Assembly: GCA_958452575.1 (NCBI GenBank)
Contig: CAUDUM010000003.1
Location: forward strand, 1 to 64,000
Reading direction: 5' to 3'
DNA length: 64,000 nt
Origin: an uncultured Eggerthellaceae bacterium
GTDB lineage: Bacteria > Actinomycetota > Coriobacteriia > Coriobacteriales > Eggerthellaceae
The notes beneath the pieces were generated by a model that saw only the letters and a program-made list of their open reading frames with translations, ran no database searches and had not been told where the DNA came from. The position numbers and the translations under genes are program-made. The stretch's first letter is position 1; each line of letters opens with the position of its first letter. Of the stretch, positions 17,798 through 29,522 are shown piece by piece.

Positions 17798-18958
17798 ATG
17801 GAGGCTGAAGCGACGCCGAGCTTTGCGACGGCGGTTCCGACGGGCTTCTCGACGATGGGCGGGCTTTCCCGCAACCGCTCGTTCATTCTGCAGCTTGCGG
17901 TGATGATGTGCGCCGCTGCAGCGCTTGCGGTCGTCGCGGGGGTTGCGACGGGCGCGGCATCTGCCGGCTGGGTTGCCGTTGCCGGTGGGACGTGCTGCGC
18001 TCTGTTCGCCGCGTTCTCGCGGCAGCGTTATCGCGAGATCGCGCGTTTGGCCGCCGAGATGGACGAGGTGCTGCACGGCGGGCGGCGCGTGACGTTCACG
18101 GATTGCCGCGAAGGCGACGTGGCCATCCTGCGCAGCGAGGTTTCCAAGATGGTGGCGCGGCTCGCACGAACTTCAGAGCAGCTCAAAGCTGAGAAGACGG
18201 CACTCGCCGACGCACTCGCCGACATCTCGCATCAGATCCGCACGCCGCTCACCGCCATGTCGCTTTTGGTTCCCGTCGCCGAGCGGGCGGACGACGAGGC
18301 TGCTCGACGCCGTGCCCTGCGCGAGCTGGAGGGCATGGTCGAGCGCGTGTCGTGGTTGGTGACAGCGCTGCTCAAGCTCGCGCGAATCGATGCGGGCGTC
18401 ATGCGGCTCGAGAGGAGGCGTGTGCGCGTCGCCGATGTCGCGGCGCGTGCGCTCTCGCCGCTCGAGTTGTCGCTTGACGTGCATGGCGTCGTATGCTCGG
18501 TGAACGTCGGAGGAGCGGCATTCGAAGGCGATGCGGCATGGACTGCCGAAGCGCTTGAGAACATCGTGAAGAACTGCGCCGAAGCCGCTGGTCCGGGAGG
18601 GACGGTGCGCATCGAGGCGTCCGAGGACGCGCTGGCCACGCGCATCCGCGTGAGCGATGACGGTCCGGGCATCGCTCCCGAGGACATGCCCCACGTGTTC
18701 GAGCGCTTCTACCGCGGCTCGCGCGTGGAAACCCTTGCGTGCACGGAGATGCTGGATGGCGAAGCGGACCGCTCCGGCGAAGCGACTGCCGCCTCTGCGA
18801 CGGTCGGCGGCAGCGATCCGGTCAATCCGCAGGGCTTCGGCATCGGTCTCTCGCTTGCCCAGGCGCTCGTGAGCGCGCAAGGCGGATCGCTGCGCGCCCG
18901 CAACCTGCCCGAAGGCGGCGCCTGCTTCGAGATCGCCTTCCCCAAGATGAACGTGTAG
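17798..18958 (+). CDS. Intramembrane-sensing-type histidine kinase
   Basis: A 386-residue sensor kinase with two membrane helices (about residues 29-50 and 57-73) joined by a very short loop, as in intramembrane-sensing (BceS-like) kinases that detect stimuli through a partner transporter. The phospho-acceptor His145 is in ADISHQIRTPLTAM; N box ENIVKNCAEA, G1 DDGPGIAPED, F box FERFYRGS and G2 GFGIGLSLAQ follow. About 40 extra residues (Thr/Ala/Gly-rich) are inserted between the F and G2 boxes. It probably phosphorylates the regulator encoded immediately upstream. A long hairpin follows the stop. Confidence 0.9.
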   Translation: MEAEATPSFATAVPTGFSTMGGLSRNRSFILQLAVMMCAAAALAVVAGVATGAASAGWVAVAGGTCCALFAAFSRQRYREIARLAAEMDEVLHGGRRVTFTDCREGDVAILRSEVSKMVARLARTSEQLKAEKTALADALADISHQIRTPLTAMSLLVPVAERADDEAARRRALRELEGMVERVSWLVTALLKLARIDAGVMRLERRRVRVADVAARALSPLELSLDVHGVVCSVNVGGAAFEGDAAWTAEALENIVKNCAEAAGPGGTVRIEASEDALATRIRVSDDGPGIAPEDMPHVFERFYRGSRVETLACTEMLDGEADRSGEATAASATVGGSDPVNPQGFGIGLSLAQALVSAQGGSLRARNLPEGGACFEIAFPKMNV

Positions 18959-18982
18959 CGCTTCGGCGTGTCCCTGATACAG

Positions 18983-19050
18983 GCTTTTGCGGGCTTCTTC
19001 CCGAAAAAGGGCTCGTTTCGGGGCTGTTTTGGGAAGAAGCCCGCAAAAGC
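18983..19050. repeat. 20-bp perfect inverted repeat between kinase and ABC genes
   Basis: Perfect 20-bp arms (18983-19002 and 19031-19050) with a 28-base spacer lie 25 bases after the kinase stop. There is no U tract after the 3' arm, so intrinsic termination is uncertain. It separates the two-component genes from the separately promoted ABC genes. Confidence 0.65.
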
Positions 19051-19092
19051 TTCTGTGCACCGGCGTGCGCGCTCCGCATCCGACGCTGCGCC

Positions 19093-19145
19093 TTACAAAA
19101 CCGTAAGCTGCGCGGCAGGGTGCGGTAACGCCGCCTTGGCATACT
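19093..19145 (+). promoter_or_regulatory. Candidate BceR-like box and -10 before the ABC transporter
   Basis: TTACAAAACCGTAA at 19093-19106 matches the box at 17009-17022 except at one base. A further GTAA half-site lies 22 bases on (19125-19128), and CATACT at 19140-19145 is a plausible -10. Box-to--10 spacing is about 33 bases here and 24 upstream of the regulator, close to one helical turn of difference. Confidence 0.55.
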
Positions 19146-19236
19146 GAGAATGCAGGGTTTGCGCCCCGCGCGGCAGCGCCGCCTTCGGCGCGATCGGCGC
19201 GGCGGGTGCTTCGATCCAAAGGAAAGGTAGCAGGCC

Positions 19237-19920
19237 ATGGATATCCTCACCGTTGAAAACCTCACCAAGGTCTACGGCAAGGGCGAGACTTCCACGCGAG
19301 CGCTCGACGACGTGTCGTTCTCTGTTGCGGAGGGCGAGTTCTGCGCCATCGTCGGATCGTCCGGATCGGGCAAATCGACACTGCTGCACCTGATGGGCGG
19401 CGTGGATCGTCCCACATCGGGCACAGTGCGCCTGAACGGCGAGGACATTTACGCGCGCTCCGATGAGCAGCTGGCGGTGTTCCGCCGTCGCGAAGTGGGG
19501 CTGGTCTACCAGTTCTACAACCTCATCCCCGTGCTCAACGTCGTGGAAAACATCACGCTGCCGGTGGCCCTCGACGGCCGTCCGGTGAACCGCGAACGCC
19601 TGACGACGCTGCTGCGCGCGTTGGGCTTGGAAGGCCGCGAGGGCGCGCTGCCCAACCAGCTCTCCGGCGGCCAGCAGCAGCGCGTCGCCATCGGCCGCGC
19701 TCTCATGAACGCGCCGTCGGTCGTGCTCGCCGACGAACCTACCGGCAACCTCGACTCGCGCAACAGCCGCGAGATCATGGCGCTTCTGCGCGCGTCCAAC
19801 AAGGAGATGGGCCAGACGCTGGTGGTGATCACCCATGACGAGGACATCGCTGCCACCGCCGACCGCATCATCGCCATAGAAGACGGCCGCATCGCCCGCG
19901 ACGAGAGGATCCGGCGATGA
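19237..19920 (+). CDS. ABC transporter ATP-binding protein (MacB/BceA type)
   Basis: A 227-residue ATPase: Walker A GSSGSGKST, Q-loop VYQFYNLIPVLNVVEN, signature LSGGQQQR and Walker B VVLADEPTGNLD. The LIPVLNVVENITLPV segment is typical of the LolD/MacB/BceA group that pairs with FtsX-like permeases. Its stop overlaps the permease start in ATGA. With the two-component genes upstream it likely powers removal of, or sensing of, membrane-active compounds. Confidence 0.92.
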   Translation: MDILTVENLTKVYGKGETSTRALDDVSFSVAEGEFCAIVGSSGSGKSTLLHLMGGVDRPTSGTVRLNGEDIYARSDEQLAVFRRREVGLVYQFYNLIPVLNVVENITLPVALDGRPVNRERLTTLLRALGLEGREGALPNQLSGGQQQRVAIGRALMNAPSVVLADEPTGNLDSRNSREIMALLRASNKEMGQTLVVITHDEDIAATADRIIAIEDGRIARDERIRR

Positions 19921-22900
19921 GCGTCATGACTTCTTTCACGCGGCGGTCGCTTGCCAAAAACCGCATGCGCACCGTGGTGTCGATCATCGGCATCGCGCTC
20001 TCCGTGGCGCTGATCACCGCCATCTGGACGACGGTCGCCAGCCTCCAGCAGGGACTTTACCAGCGCACCATCGCCACCGAGGGCTGGTGGCAGGTGTACG
20101 TTCAAGGCGCGACGGACGAGACGATCGACGCGATGGAGCAAAGCGGCAACATCACCGACGCCGCCGTGTCCCATGATGGCGGCGTCGCGTGGTATTCGGA
20201 GCGGGAAAGCGAGATGCTGGGTTCCGGCCTCATCGTCAAATCGCTTCCTGATGCGGCAAAGGGCCAGGTCGAACGTGATGGTGCGGGGATTACCTGTCTG
20301 CCCGAGGTGACGGAGGGGCACGCGCCCGAGGCGCCCGGCGAGGTCATGCTGCCCGAGCGCCTGCGCGGAACGACGCTGGGCAACGAGGCCGACGGTGATG
20401 GCGACGGCGGCATCACGACCGACGGCGCGCTTGCGCTGGGCGGCTCGATCGCGCTCGACGTCTGTCGCTACGTTCCCGCAGATCCCGACCGGGGCAGCAT
20501 CGCCTCGACCTTGAATGCCGTGCAGGAGATCCTGGCAGGCGGCACGGTGGTCGATGATCAGGGCGCGTCGATCGTAGGCTACGGCGGTTCGGCGGCATCC
20601 GAGGAGCCTCGTGCGGCCGCTGAATACGAAGGCGGGACGATGCGCCTTGTCGCTCGCGAGCAGTTGGAGTTCTCCGTCGTGGGCTTTTACGACGACTCGG
20701 GCGCGCATTACATGGGCAACGATTTCGTCGCATCGACCAACGGTGCCTCCTTGGCGATCGTCGCGCCGGGCGGTGTCGAGATGGTGCTAGGAGGGCGGAC
20801 GGGCGCTGACGATGCCCTGCCCGGCTGCTACACCGACGTTTGGGCTGCGACCCAGGGCTTTGGCAGCCTCGACGAGATAACCGGGTTCGTGAGCGGCCTG
20901 CCTTATGAAGGATCCGGCCTGTATTACGGCGACATGGTGGTGTATGCCCATGCCAATCTAACGCGCTACCAAGGCATATCCAGCGACAGTCTTCTGCAGG
21001 ACTCGATCACCGCGATGGCGGGCGTGCTGGCGCTCGTGGTAGCGGCGGCCTCGGTGTCGCTCATCTACAATTCGTTCTCCATCAGCGTGGCGGAGCGCAC
21101 GCGCCAGTTCGGGCTGCTGGCGTCGCTGGGAGCCTCGAAGCGCCAGCTGCGCCGATCGGTGCTGGTTGAGGCGCTGATGCTGGGCGTCGTCGGCATCCCG
21201 TGCGGCATCCTCCTGGGCGTGGGCGGCACGGCGGCGGTGCTGCAGCTCACAGGAGCCGGATTCTCGGCGCTGCTCGGTGTGGACGAGGGTCTGGCTTTGG
21301 CGATCGAGCCTGCCTCGCTTGCCATATCCGCGTCATTGTCGCTGGTCACGCTGTTGGTGAGCGCGTGGATCCCCGCACTGCGCGCCGGGCGCGTGTCGGC
21401 GGTGGATGCCATTCGGCAGGTGCAGGATGTGCGCCTGTCCAAGCGTGCGCAGCGGAAGGCGGCGCGCGAGGCGCGCACCTCGGCGGCGACATCCGGCGCG
21501 CTGCCGTTCTCCAAGCGCGCCGACGGCGGCCTGTGGGGCCTTGCCGCTGGCGTACCGGGCATCATCGCGCATCGCAACCTCTCGCGGCAGAGCGCGCGCG
21601 GACGCATCGTCGTCATGTCGCTCGCAGTGAGCGTGGTGCTGGTGGTGACGGCGGGTGCTGTGGCGGTGACGATGGATCCGATCGTGTCGCGCGCCGGCAG
21701 CGCGGCAGGTGCGTCGTCCGACGCGGACATCACGCTGATGGCGAGCGGATCCGATATGCAAAACGACGAGCTTTGCGCCCGTGCCGATCAGTTCAACCAG
21801 CTGATCGACGAGGCGGCTTCGCTCGAGGGCGTTCGCATGGACGGGGTCGTCCGGCAGGGGATCATGGAGGCCGCCCTGCCGGCGGGGATGATCTCCGATG
21901 CGGGGCGCGATGCGATCCAGCGGATCCATGACAGAGGCTCGGCGAGCTGGTCGCCCCAGCCGTTCGGCGAGGACGGCGCCTATTATGGCCAGGTGGATGT
22001 GTTCTACCTCGACGAGGAGTCGTTCTTGCAGGTGGTGGAGTCCCTCGGCGTGGGAGACCTCGACTTCGCCGATCCTGAGCATCCTCGCGCAATCGCGCTG
22101 AACACCTACCAGGGCGTGACGGCGGACGCGGCGTATCTCGACATCGACCCCTTCGCGCAGACGGGCTCGTTCCAAGCGTACTGCGGGGTGACGGTCCCCG
22201 AGGGGTTCTCCAGCTTGGGCGTGATCGAGGGCGAGGGCGGCAAGCCTGCGCTCGGCCTGATCGACCAGGCATCGGCGGCGGAAGGGGACCCGACGATCGA
22301 ACGAGCCTCCCTTAGCTCTGCGAAAAGCGTGCAGGTCGATGTGGTGGCGCTCGCCTCCGAGACCCCGTCCGTCGCGAACCTCATGTCGGCGTCGCGCGGG
22401 ATTCCGGTGCTGCTCATGTCCGATGAGATCACGAAGACGGCGCCCCCCGGCAACGCCGCGGAAGATGCGCTAGGCGAGCGGCTGTCCGCCATCGAGCACG
22501 ATACGCCGTTCTCTTATTCGTTTGCGACCGCCGCGTTCCAAGCGGACGACCACGAATCCGCAGTCGAGCAGCTGCGTGAGATGGCAGACAGCTATGCCGG
22601 CCTCACCGTGAACGTAGTTGATCTGGTCGTGAGCGCCGAGTCCACCCGCCTTGCGTTCCAGACCATCCAGGTGTTCATCCTGTGCTTCACCGTCATCATG
22701 GCGCTCATCGCGGTGGCCAACGTGTTCAACACGCTCACCAACAGCATCATCCTGCGCACGCGCGAGTTCGCGGTGCTCAAGTCGGTGGGCATGGGGGATC
22801 GCGCGTTCGCCCGGATGCTGGTGTGCGAATGCGCCAGCTACGCGCTGCGCGGCCTGGTGATCGGCTTGGTGCTGGCGATAGCGGTTGCGTGGCTGCTCTA

Positions 22901-23069
22901 TCAGGCGCTCGGCATCGCGTTCGAGGGCGTCGGCTTCGCGCTGCCGTGGGCCTATATCGGCGCGGCGGTCGCGCTCGTGCTCGTCGTGCTGGCGATCAGC
23001 GTCGCCTTCGCCCTGCGCAAGAGCCATGCCGCCAACGTGGTCGAAGCGTTGCGCGCCGACGCGGTATAG
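19917..23069 (+). CDS. FtsX-like ABC transporter permease (1050 residues)
   Basis: A large MacB/FtsX-type permease. An N-terminal helix (about residues 20-40) is followed by a ~310-residue extracytoplasmic domain, then a block of FtsX helices (about 360-390, 410-440, 455-485); after a linker (about 505-550) the pattern repeats with a helix at about 562-585, another ~330-residue extracellular domain and three C-terminal helices (from about 915). The duplicated layout differs from the ten-helix BceB permeases, although the gene order is Bce-like. It overlaps the ATPase gene by four bases. Substrate unknown; peptide antibiotics are the usual guess. Confidence 0.9.
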   Translation: MSVMTSFTRRSLAKNRMRTVVSIIGIALSVALITAIWTTVASLQQGLYQRTIATEGWWQVYVQGATDETIDAMEQSGNITDAAVSHDGGVAWYSERESEMLGSGLIVKSLPDAAKGQVERDGAGITCLPEVTEGHAPEAPGEVMLPERLRGTTLGNEADGDGDGGITTDGALALGGSIALDVCRYVPADPDRGSIASTLNAVQEILAGGTVVDDQGASIVGYGGSAASEEPRAAAEYEGGTMRLVAREQLEFSVVGFYDDSGAHYMGNDFVASTNGASLAIVAPGGVEMVLGGRTGADDALPGCYTDVWAATQGFGSLDEITGFVSGLPYEGSGLYYGDMVVYAHANLTRYQGISSDSLLQDSITAMAGVLALVVAAASVSLIYNSFSISVAERTRQFGLLASLGASKRQLRRSVLVEALMLGVVGIPCGILLGVGGTAAVLQLTGAGFSALLGVDEGLALAIEPASLAISASLSLVTLLVSAWIPALRAGRVSAVDAIRQVQDVRLSKRAQRKAAREARTSAATSGALPFSKRADGGLWGLAAGVPGIIAHRNLSRQSARGRIVVMSLAVSVVLVVTAGAVAVTMDPIVSRAGSAAGASSDADITLMASGSDMQNDELCARADQFNQLIDEAASLEGVRMDGVVRQGIMEAALPAGMISDAGRDAIQRIHDRGSASWSPQPFGEDGAYYGQVDVFYLDEESFLQVVESLGVGDLDFADPEHPRAIALNTYQGVTADAAYLDIDPFAQTGSFQAYCGVTVPEGFSSLGVIEGEGGKPALGLIDQASAAEGDPTIERASLSSAKSVQVDVVALASETPSVANLMSASRGIPVLLMSDEITKTAPPGNAAEDALGERLSAIEHDTPFSYSFATAAFQADDHESAVEQLREMADSYAGLTVNVVDLVVSAESTRLAFQTIQVFILCFTVIMALIAVANVFNTLTNSIILRTREFAVLKSVGMGDRAFARMLVCECASYALRGLVIGLVLAIAVAWLLYQALGIAFEGVGFALPWAYIGAAVALVLVVLAISVAFALRKSHAANVVEALRADAV

Positions 23070-23103
23070 CGCAGCCCGTTCCGTCGGCGGTATGCGGCGA
23101 GTC

Positions 23104-23342
23104 GCGCTAATCGTCCAGTATCGGCATCGGGACGCAACGGGTTGCGCTAATCGTCCAAAATCATCCCATCGCTTGCGGAAAACGTACGATTAGCGCAGTT
23201 CCCCTTTCGTTTCTAAAATGCCTCGCAGCCGCTATCAGGCGTTATGCGACGGCATTTGCGCTAGAACACCCATCAGGGCCCGGCGAGTCGCGCTAATCGT
23301 CGAATAACAGCATCGAGATGCCGCTTTTTGGACGATTAGCGC
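23104..23342. repeat. Cluster of five GCGCTAATCGTCC repeats
   Basis: Five copies of a 13-base motif fill the permease-maf gap: direct GCGCTAATCGTCC at 23104-23116 and 23144-23156, direct but one base shorter at 23290-23301, and inverted at 23186-23196 (last 11 bases) and 23330-23342. Copies 2/3 and 4/5 can form two hairpins. No gene is supported in 23070-23363. Confidence 0.8.
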
Positions 23343-23363
23343 GTTCGCCGGGCGTGCGCTACA

Positions 23364-24122
23364 ATGCCGCCCATGGAAAACGAACAGAACACCCCCAGCA
23401 ATCAAGCAGCCGCTCCCGAGGTGGCAGCCGCTCCCGAGGCGGCTGCCGCCTCCGCGACGGGCTCCGAAGCCGCCGCGTCCTCCGGCGCCGCCAATCCACC
23501 CGCGTTCAAGGTCGTCCTGGCCAGCGGCTCCCCGCGCCGCAAGCAGCTGCTCTCCGATGCGGGCGTCCGCTTCACCGTGCATGCCGCCGACGTGGACGAA
23601 ACCCTCGAGCCCGACCTGCTCGCCGATCCGCCCGAGGCGTGCAAAAAACTCGCCGAGCGCAAGGCGGGCGCCGTGGTGCAGGAGATCCTGGCCGATCCGG
23701 AGTTCTCCGGCATGCTCATCGTGCTGGGCGCCGACACCATGGTCGTGCATCAGCGCGAGATCTTCGGCAAGCCGCGCAACCTCTCCGACGCCAAGCGCAT
23801 GCTGCGCGCGCTGTCGGGCGACACCCACCAGGTGGTCACCGCCGTCTCGGTGTGGATGATCGCGACCAACGCCGAGGGCCAGGTGTCGCTGGGATTCCGC
23901 ACGTTCGCCGACGCGGCCGACGTCACGTTCCACGAGCTCTCCGACGAGCGCATCGCCGACTACCTGCGCCAGGGCGAATCGTTCGACAAGGCCGGCGCGT
24001 ACGCCGCCCAGGGCGAGGGCGCCAAGCTCATCAAGAGCATCGAGGGCGATCGCGACACGGTGATCGGCCTTCCCGTCGCACGCCTGCTGCGCGAGTTCCC
24101 CGACCTTGCGACCGCCCGCTAA
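23364..24122 (+). CDS. maf: Maf-like nucleoside triphosphate pyrophosphatase
   Basis: A Maf/HAM1-superfamily nucleotide pyrophosphatase thought to hydrolyse non-canonical or dTTP/UTP-type nucleotides. Motifs: VVLASGSPRRKQLL at about residue 49, DVDET, LGADTMVV and FGKPRN, then GAYAAQGEGAKLI. It carries an extra Ala/Glu/Pro-rich, probably disordered N-terminal ~47 residues before the Maf core. ATG 23364 and ATG 23373 (MENEQN) are both possible; the latter is only three codons shorter. Confidence 0.9.
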   Translation: MPPMENEQNTPSNQAAAPEVAAAPEAAAASATGSEAAASSGAANPPAFKVVLASGSPRRKQLLSDAGVRFTVHAADVDETLEPDLLADPPEACKKLAERKAGAVVQEILADPEFSGMLIVLGADTMVVHQREIFGKPRNLSDAKRMLRALSGDTHQVVTAVSVWMIATNAEGQVSLGFRTFADAADVTFHELSDERIADYLRQGESFDKAGAYAAQGEGAKLIKSIEGDRDTVIGLPVARLLREFPDLATAR

Positions 24123-24229
24123 GGAGCCTGCTTCCGCCTGCCCTCCACGCCGCCTTATGCGAAATGTAAAATCGGTGTCACTTCCTTCGGCGTTGCCGTC
24201 TCGTTAGCTTGGGAAGCGCGGGTCAATGG

Positions 24230-24235
24230 TACACT
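24230..24235 (+). promoter_or_regulatory. Probable -10 element for hpt
   Basis: TACACT at 24230-24235 lies 95 bases before the hpt GTG in an otherwise gene-free 207-base gap. No convincing -35 hexamer was found. Confidence 0.35.
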
Positions 24236-24329
24236 AGCCAAATTCGAGGCAAGTCCCGATCGCTTCGGCGTGCCCTTCGTCAAGCTGGGCAAACAAGGCG
24301 TATCGGGCTGATCGGTTAGGAAGGCGTTC

Positions 24330-24875
24330 GTGCATAGCGACATCCAAGAAGTGCTGTACACCCAAGAGGAGCTGGCTCGCCGCGTCGGCGAGATCGGAGC
24401 CGCCATCACGCGGGACTACGCCCCCGTGGCGGGGGAGGGCATCGTGTTGGTGTCGGTGCTGCGCGGAGCCGCCATCTTCATGGCGGATCTGGCACGCGCG
24501 ATCGAGCTTCCGGTCGAGATGGACTACATGGCGATCTCGTCATACGGCAACGGGGCCAAAAGCTCGGGTGTCGTGCGCATCCTCAAGGACCTCACCTCCG
24601 AGATCGAGGGGCGCCACGTCATCGTCGCCGAAGACATCCTCGATTCCGGCCTCACGTTGAAATACCTGCTTAAGAACCTCTCCTCGCGCAATCCCGCCTC
24701 GCTTGCGGTGGCAACGCTTTTGCGCAAGAAGACGCAGGCGCAAGCCGACATCGATTGCAGGTACGTGGGGTTCGAGTGCCCCGATGAGTTCATCGTGGGA
24801 TACGGCCTCGACTATGCCGAGCGGTATCGCAACCTGCCCTACATCGGCATTTTGAAACCGGAGTTGTACTCGTAG
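24330..24875 (+). CDS. hpt: Hypoxanthine phosphoribosyltransferase
   Basis: A 181-residue purine salvage enzyme converting hypoxanthine or guanine plus PRPP to IMP or GMP. The PRPP motif is VIVAEDILDSGLTL; the SVLRGAAIFMADL loop and the C-terminal VGYGLDYAERYRNLPYIG are typical Hpt. The start is GTG 24330 after TTAGGAAGGCG. In many bacteria hpt lies between tilS and ftsH; here ftsH follows directly, and tilS is further upstream. Confidence 0.95.
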   Translation: MHSDIQEVLYTQEELARRVGEIGAAITRDYAPVAGEGIVLVSVLRGAAIFMADLARAIELPVEMDYMAISSYGNGAKSSGVVRILKDLTSEIEGRHVIVAEDILDSGLTLKYLLKNLSSRNPASLAVATLLRKKTQAQADIDCRYVGFECPDEFIVGYGLDYAERYRNLPYIGILKPELYS

Positions 24876-24899
24876 CGTTTCCGTCTGGCTCAGACGGCG

Positions 24900-24927
24900 C
24901 GCGGCGGGCGCGATGCATCCCGCCGCG
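24900..24927. repeat. GC hairpin between hpt and ftsH
   Basis: CGCGGCGGG (24900-24908) pairs perfectly with CCCGCCGCG (24919-24927) over a 10-base loop. There is no T tract after it, so a full terminator is unlikely; it may attenuate or stabilise the hpt-ftsH transcript. Confidence 0.5.
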
Positions 24928-24980
24928 GTGGGACCCGGGCCGCTATTGCCGGGTCGTCGGAAAGGAAAAGACCGAGGTTT

Positions 24981-27361
<2,381 letters not shown>

Positions 27362-27365
<4 letters not shown>

Positions 27366-28669
27366 TGTGGCGCTGCTCCCAATTCTCGTTCGACACCAAG
27401 ATGCCCACGCTGATGGGCATCTTGAACGTTACGCCCGATTCGTTCTCCGATGGGGGAGAGCACGATGGTTTCGATGAGGCGCTCGCGCATGCCCACCGCA
27501 TGGTGGAGCAAGGCGCCCGCATCATCGACGTGGGCGGCGAATCCACCCGGCCCGGCGCCGCGCCTGTGAGCCCCGATGAGGAGCTTGCGCGCGTGATCGA
27601 CGTCGTGCGCGCGCTTGCCGCCGAGGGCATCTGCGTCAGCATCGACACGCGCCATGCCGACGTGGCGCGCGCTTGCCTGCAGGCGGGCGCGGCGATCATC
27701 AACGACGTGTCGGGGTTCTCCGATCCCGCGATGGTGGACGTCGCCGCCAACAGCGATTGCGGCTTGGTGGTCATGCACATGCAGGGCGAGCCCGCCACGA
27801 TGCAGGACGCCCCCGCCTACGACGACGTGGTTGCCGAGGTGCGCGACTGGCTGGGCGGACGCGCCCGCGAGCTGGAGGCCGCCGGCATCGCCCGCGATCG
27901 CATCTGCGTGGATCCCGGCCCCGGGTTCGGCAAGACCCCGCAGCAGACGCTCGAGCTGGTGCGCAATTTCCAGGAGATCGTGCATCTGGGATATCCCGTG
28001 ATGGCGGCTCTGTCGCGCAAGAGCTTCATCGGGTTCGCCTACGGCATCGACAAGCCCGCCGATCGCGACAAAGCATCCGCTGCGGAGGCGCTGATGGCGT
28101 GCGAGCTCGGCGCCAGCGTGGTGCGCGTCCACAACGTGGAGGAGACCGCCAAGGCGCTTGAGGACCTGCGCCCCGAGGTCGTGCTGGGAATGGGCTGCAA
28201 CGTGCCGTTGGTGGCAGAGCCCGGTGAGGAGCGCGAGGGCAAGATCTCGCTTATCAACCAGGCGATCAGCATGCTCTGCACGCTTCCCGACACCCAGATC
28301 GTCGACATCTCCGGGTTCTACGAGAGCGAGCCCGCCTATTACGAGGATCAGGACACGTTCGTCAACGCGGTGGCGATCCTGCGCACCGGCGTGCCTCCCA
28401 AGGAGCTGCTCGACTACCTGCACGCCATCGAGAACAGCCTCGGGCGCGTGCGCGAGATCCCCAACGGGCCGCGCACCTGCGACCTCGACATCGTCGACTA
28501 CCAACTCTACGTCATCGACAACGACGTGTTGACGCTGCCGCATCCGCGCGCGCTGGAGCGCGATTTCGTGGTCAAACCGCTGCTGGAGGTGCGCCCCGGG
28601 TTCGTGCTGGCGGACGGCACGCCCGTCACCGACGAAGGCGTCTGCGTCGGAAAAGCCCATCGGATCTAA
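27362..28669 (+). CDS. folP-folK: Fused dihydropteroate synthase / HPPK (FolP-FolK)
   Basis: A 435-residue bifunctional folate enzyme. Residues ~14-275 are dihydropteroate synthase: MGILNVTPDSFSDGG, DVGGESTRPGA, SIDTRHADVA, DPGPGFGK and SRKSFIG. Residues ~276-430 are 6-hydroxymethyl-dihydropterin pyrophosphokinase: LGMGCNV, FYESEPAYYEDQDTFVNAV and RTCDLDIVDY, then LPHPRALERDFVVKPL. The two consecutive steps (pterin pyrophosphorylation and pABA condensation) are thus on one chain, and FolB is absent between them. The start overlaps ftsH by four bases, so translation is probably coupled. Confidence 0.94.
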
Positions 28670-28679
28670 AGGGGCTACC

Positions 28680-29501
28680 GTGTTCCGCGTCCGCGTGCTC
28701 GACGAGGTTGAATCGACCAACATCGAGGTGAAGCGCGCCATCGACCAGGGAGAGCCCGAGGGGCTGGTGGTGCGCGCGCGGTGCCAGACGGGAGGCTACG
28801 GCAGACAGGGCCGCCTGTGGAAAAGCCCCGTCGGCGGATTGTATTGCAGCATGCTGCTGCGCCCCTCCGCGCCGATGGCGGAGCTCCCCACTCTCGCCTT
28901 GGTCGCGGGGCTTGCGGTGCAGCGCGCGCTCGTACGCCTCGTCCGTCCCAAGATCGTCGACAACGTGCAGGTCAAATGGCCCAACGACATCGTTGTTTCG
29001 GCGAGTCACGCCGATCTGCCCGAGGGAACGCCGTTTCCGTTCGGGCTGACGCACCGTTATTTCAAGCTCTGCGGCATCTCGTCCGAAGCGCGCGGCGGGG
29101 CGGTGTGCGTCGGCATCGGCGTCAACGTACTCGCGCCGTCCGGAACGCCCGACGGAGATGCCGCGCGGGATGCGAAGAACGCCCCGGCGTATCTTGTGGA
29201 AATCGCTGACGAAGGCCGCTTGCAGGGGGATGACCCCGGGTCCGAGGTGCTTTGCGCCATCCTGGCCGAATTCGAGCCTTTGTATCGACGCTGGAATCGC
29301 GAGGGGTTCGCACCGTTGGCGGCGGAATACGCGGCGTGCGAATCATTGCGCGGCAACTACGTCGATGTCGTCGATCTGACGGGTGAGGTCCTGGTGAGCG
29401 GCACGGTCAAGGGCGTCGCGGTGGATGGCTGCCTGCTCGTGCGCGACGAGAGGAACGGCGCCGTCGTCCCCGTATCGTCGGGAGAAGCGCACATCGTATA
29501 G
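28680..29501 (+). CDS. birA: Biotin--[acetyl-CoA-carboxylase] ligase
   Basis: A 273-residue class I biotin protein ligase without an N-terminal DNA-binding domain, so a modifier rather than a repressor. Motifs: EVESTNIEVKRA, GGYGRQGRLWKSP (the GRGRxGR-type loop), VKWPNDIVV and KLCGISSEA, then GIGVNV. About 20 residues are inserted between VKWPNDIVV and KLCGI. The start is GTG 28680, 10 bases after folP-folK, so it is probably in the same operon. BioY is encoded 1.8 kb downstream. Confidence 0.88.
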   Translation: MFRVRVLDEVESTNIEVKRAIDQGEPEGLVVRARCQTGGYGRQGRLWKSPVGGLYCSMLLRPSAPMAELPTLALVAGLAVQRALVRLVRPKIVDNVQVKWPNDIVVSASHADLPEGTPFPFGLTHRYFKLCGISSEARGGAVCVGIGVNVLAPSGTPDGDAARDAKNAPAYLVEIADEGRLQGDDPGSEVLCAILAEFEPLYRRWNREGFAPLAAEYAACESLRGNYVDVVDLTGEVLVSGTVKGVAVDGCLLVRDERNGAVVPVSSGEAHIV

Positions 29502-29522
29502 CGCGACTGCGATCACGGCAAC

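Noticed and set aside
23104..23342. CRISPR-like array
   Set aside because: Repeat copies are in both orientations with irregular spacers and no cas genes, so it is a palindromic repeat cluster instead.
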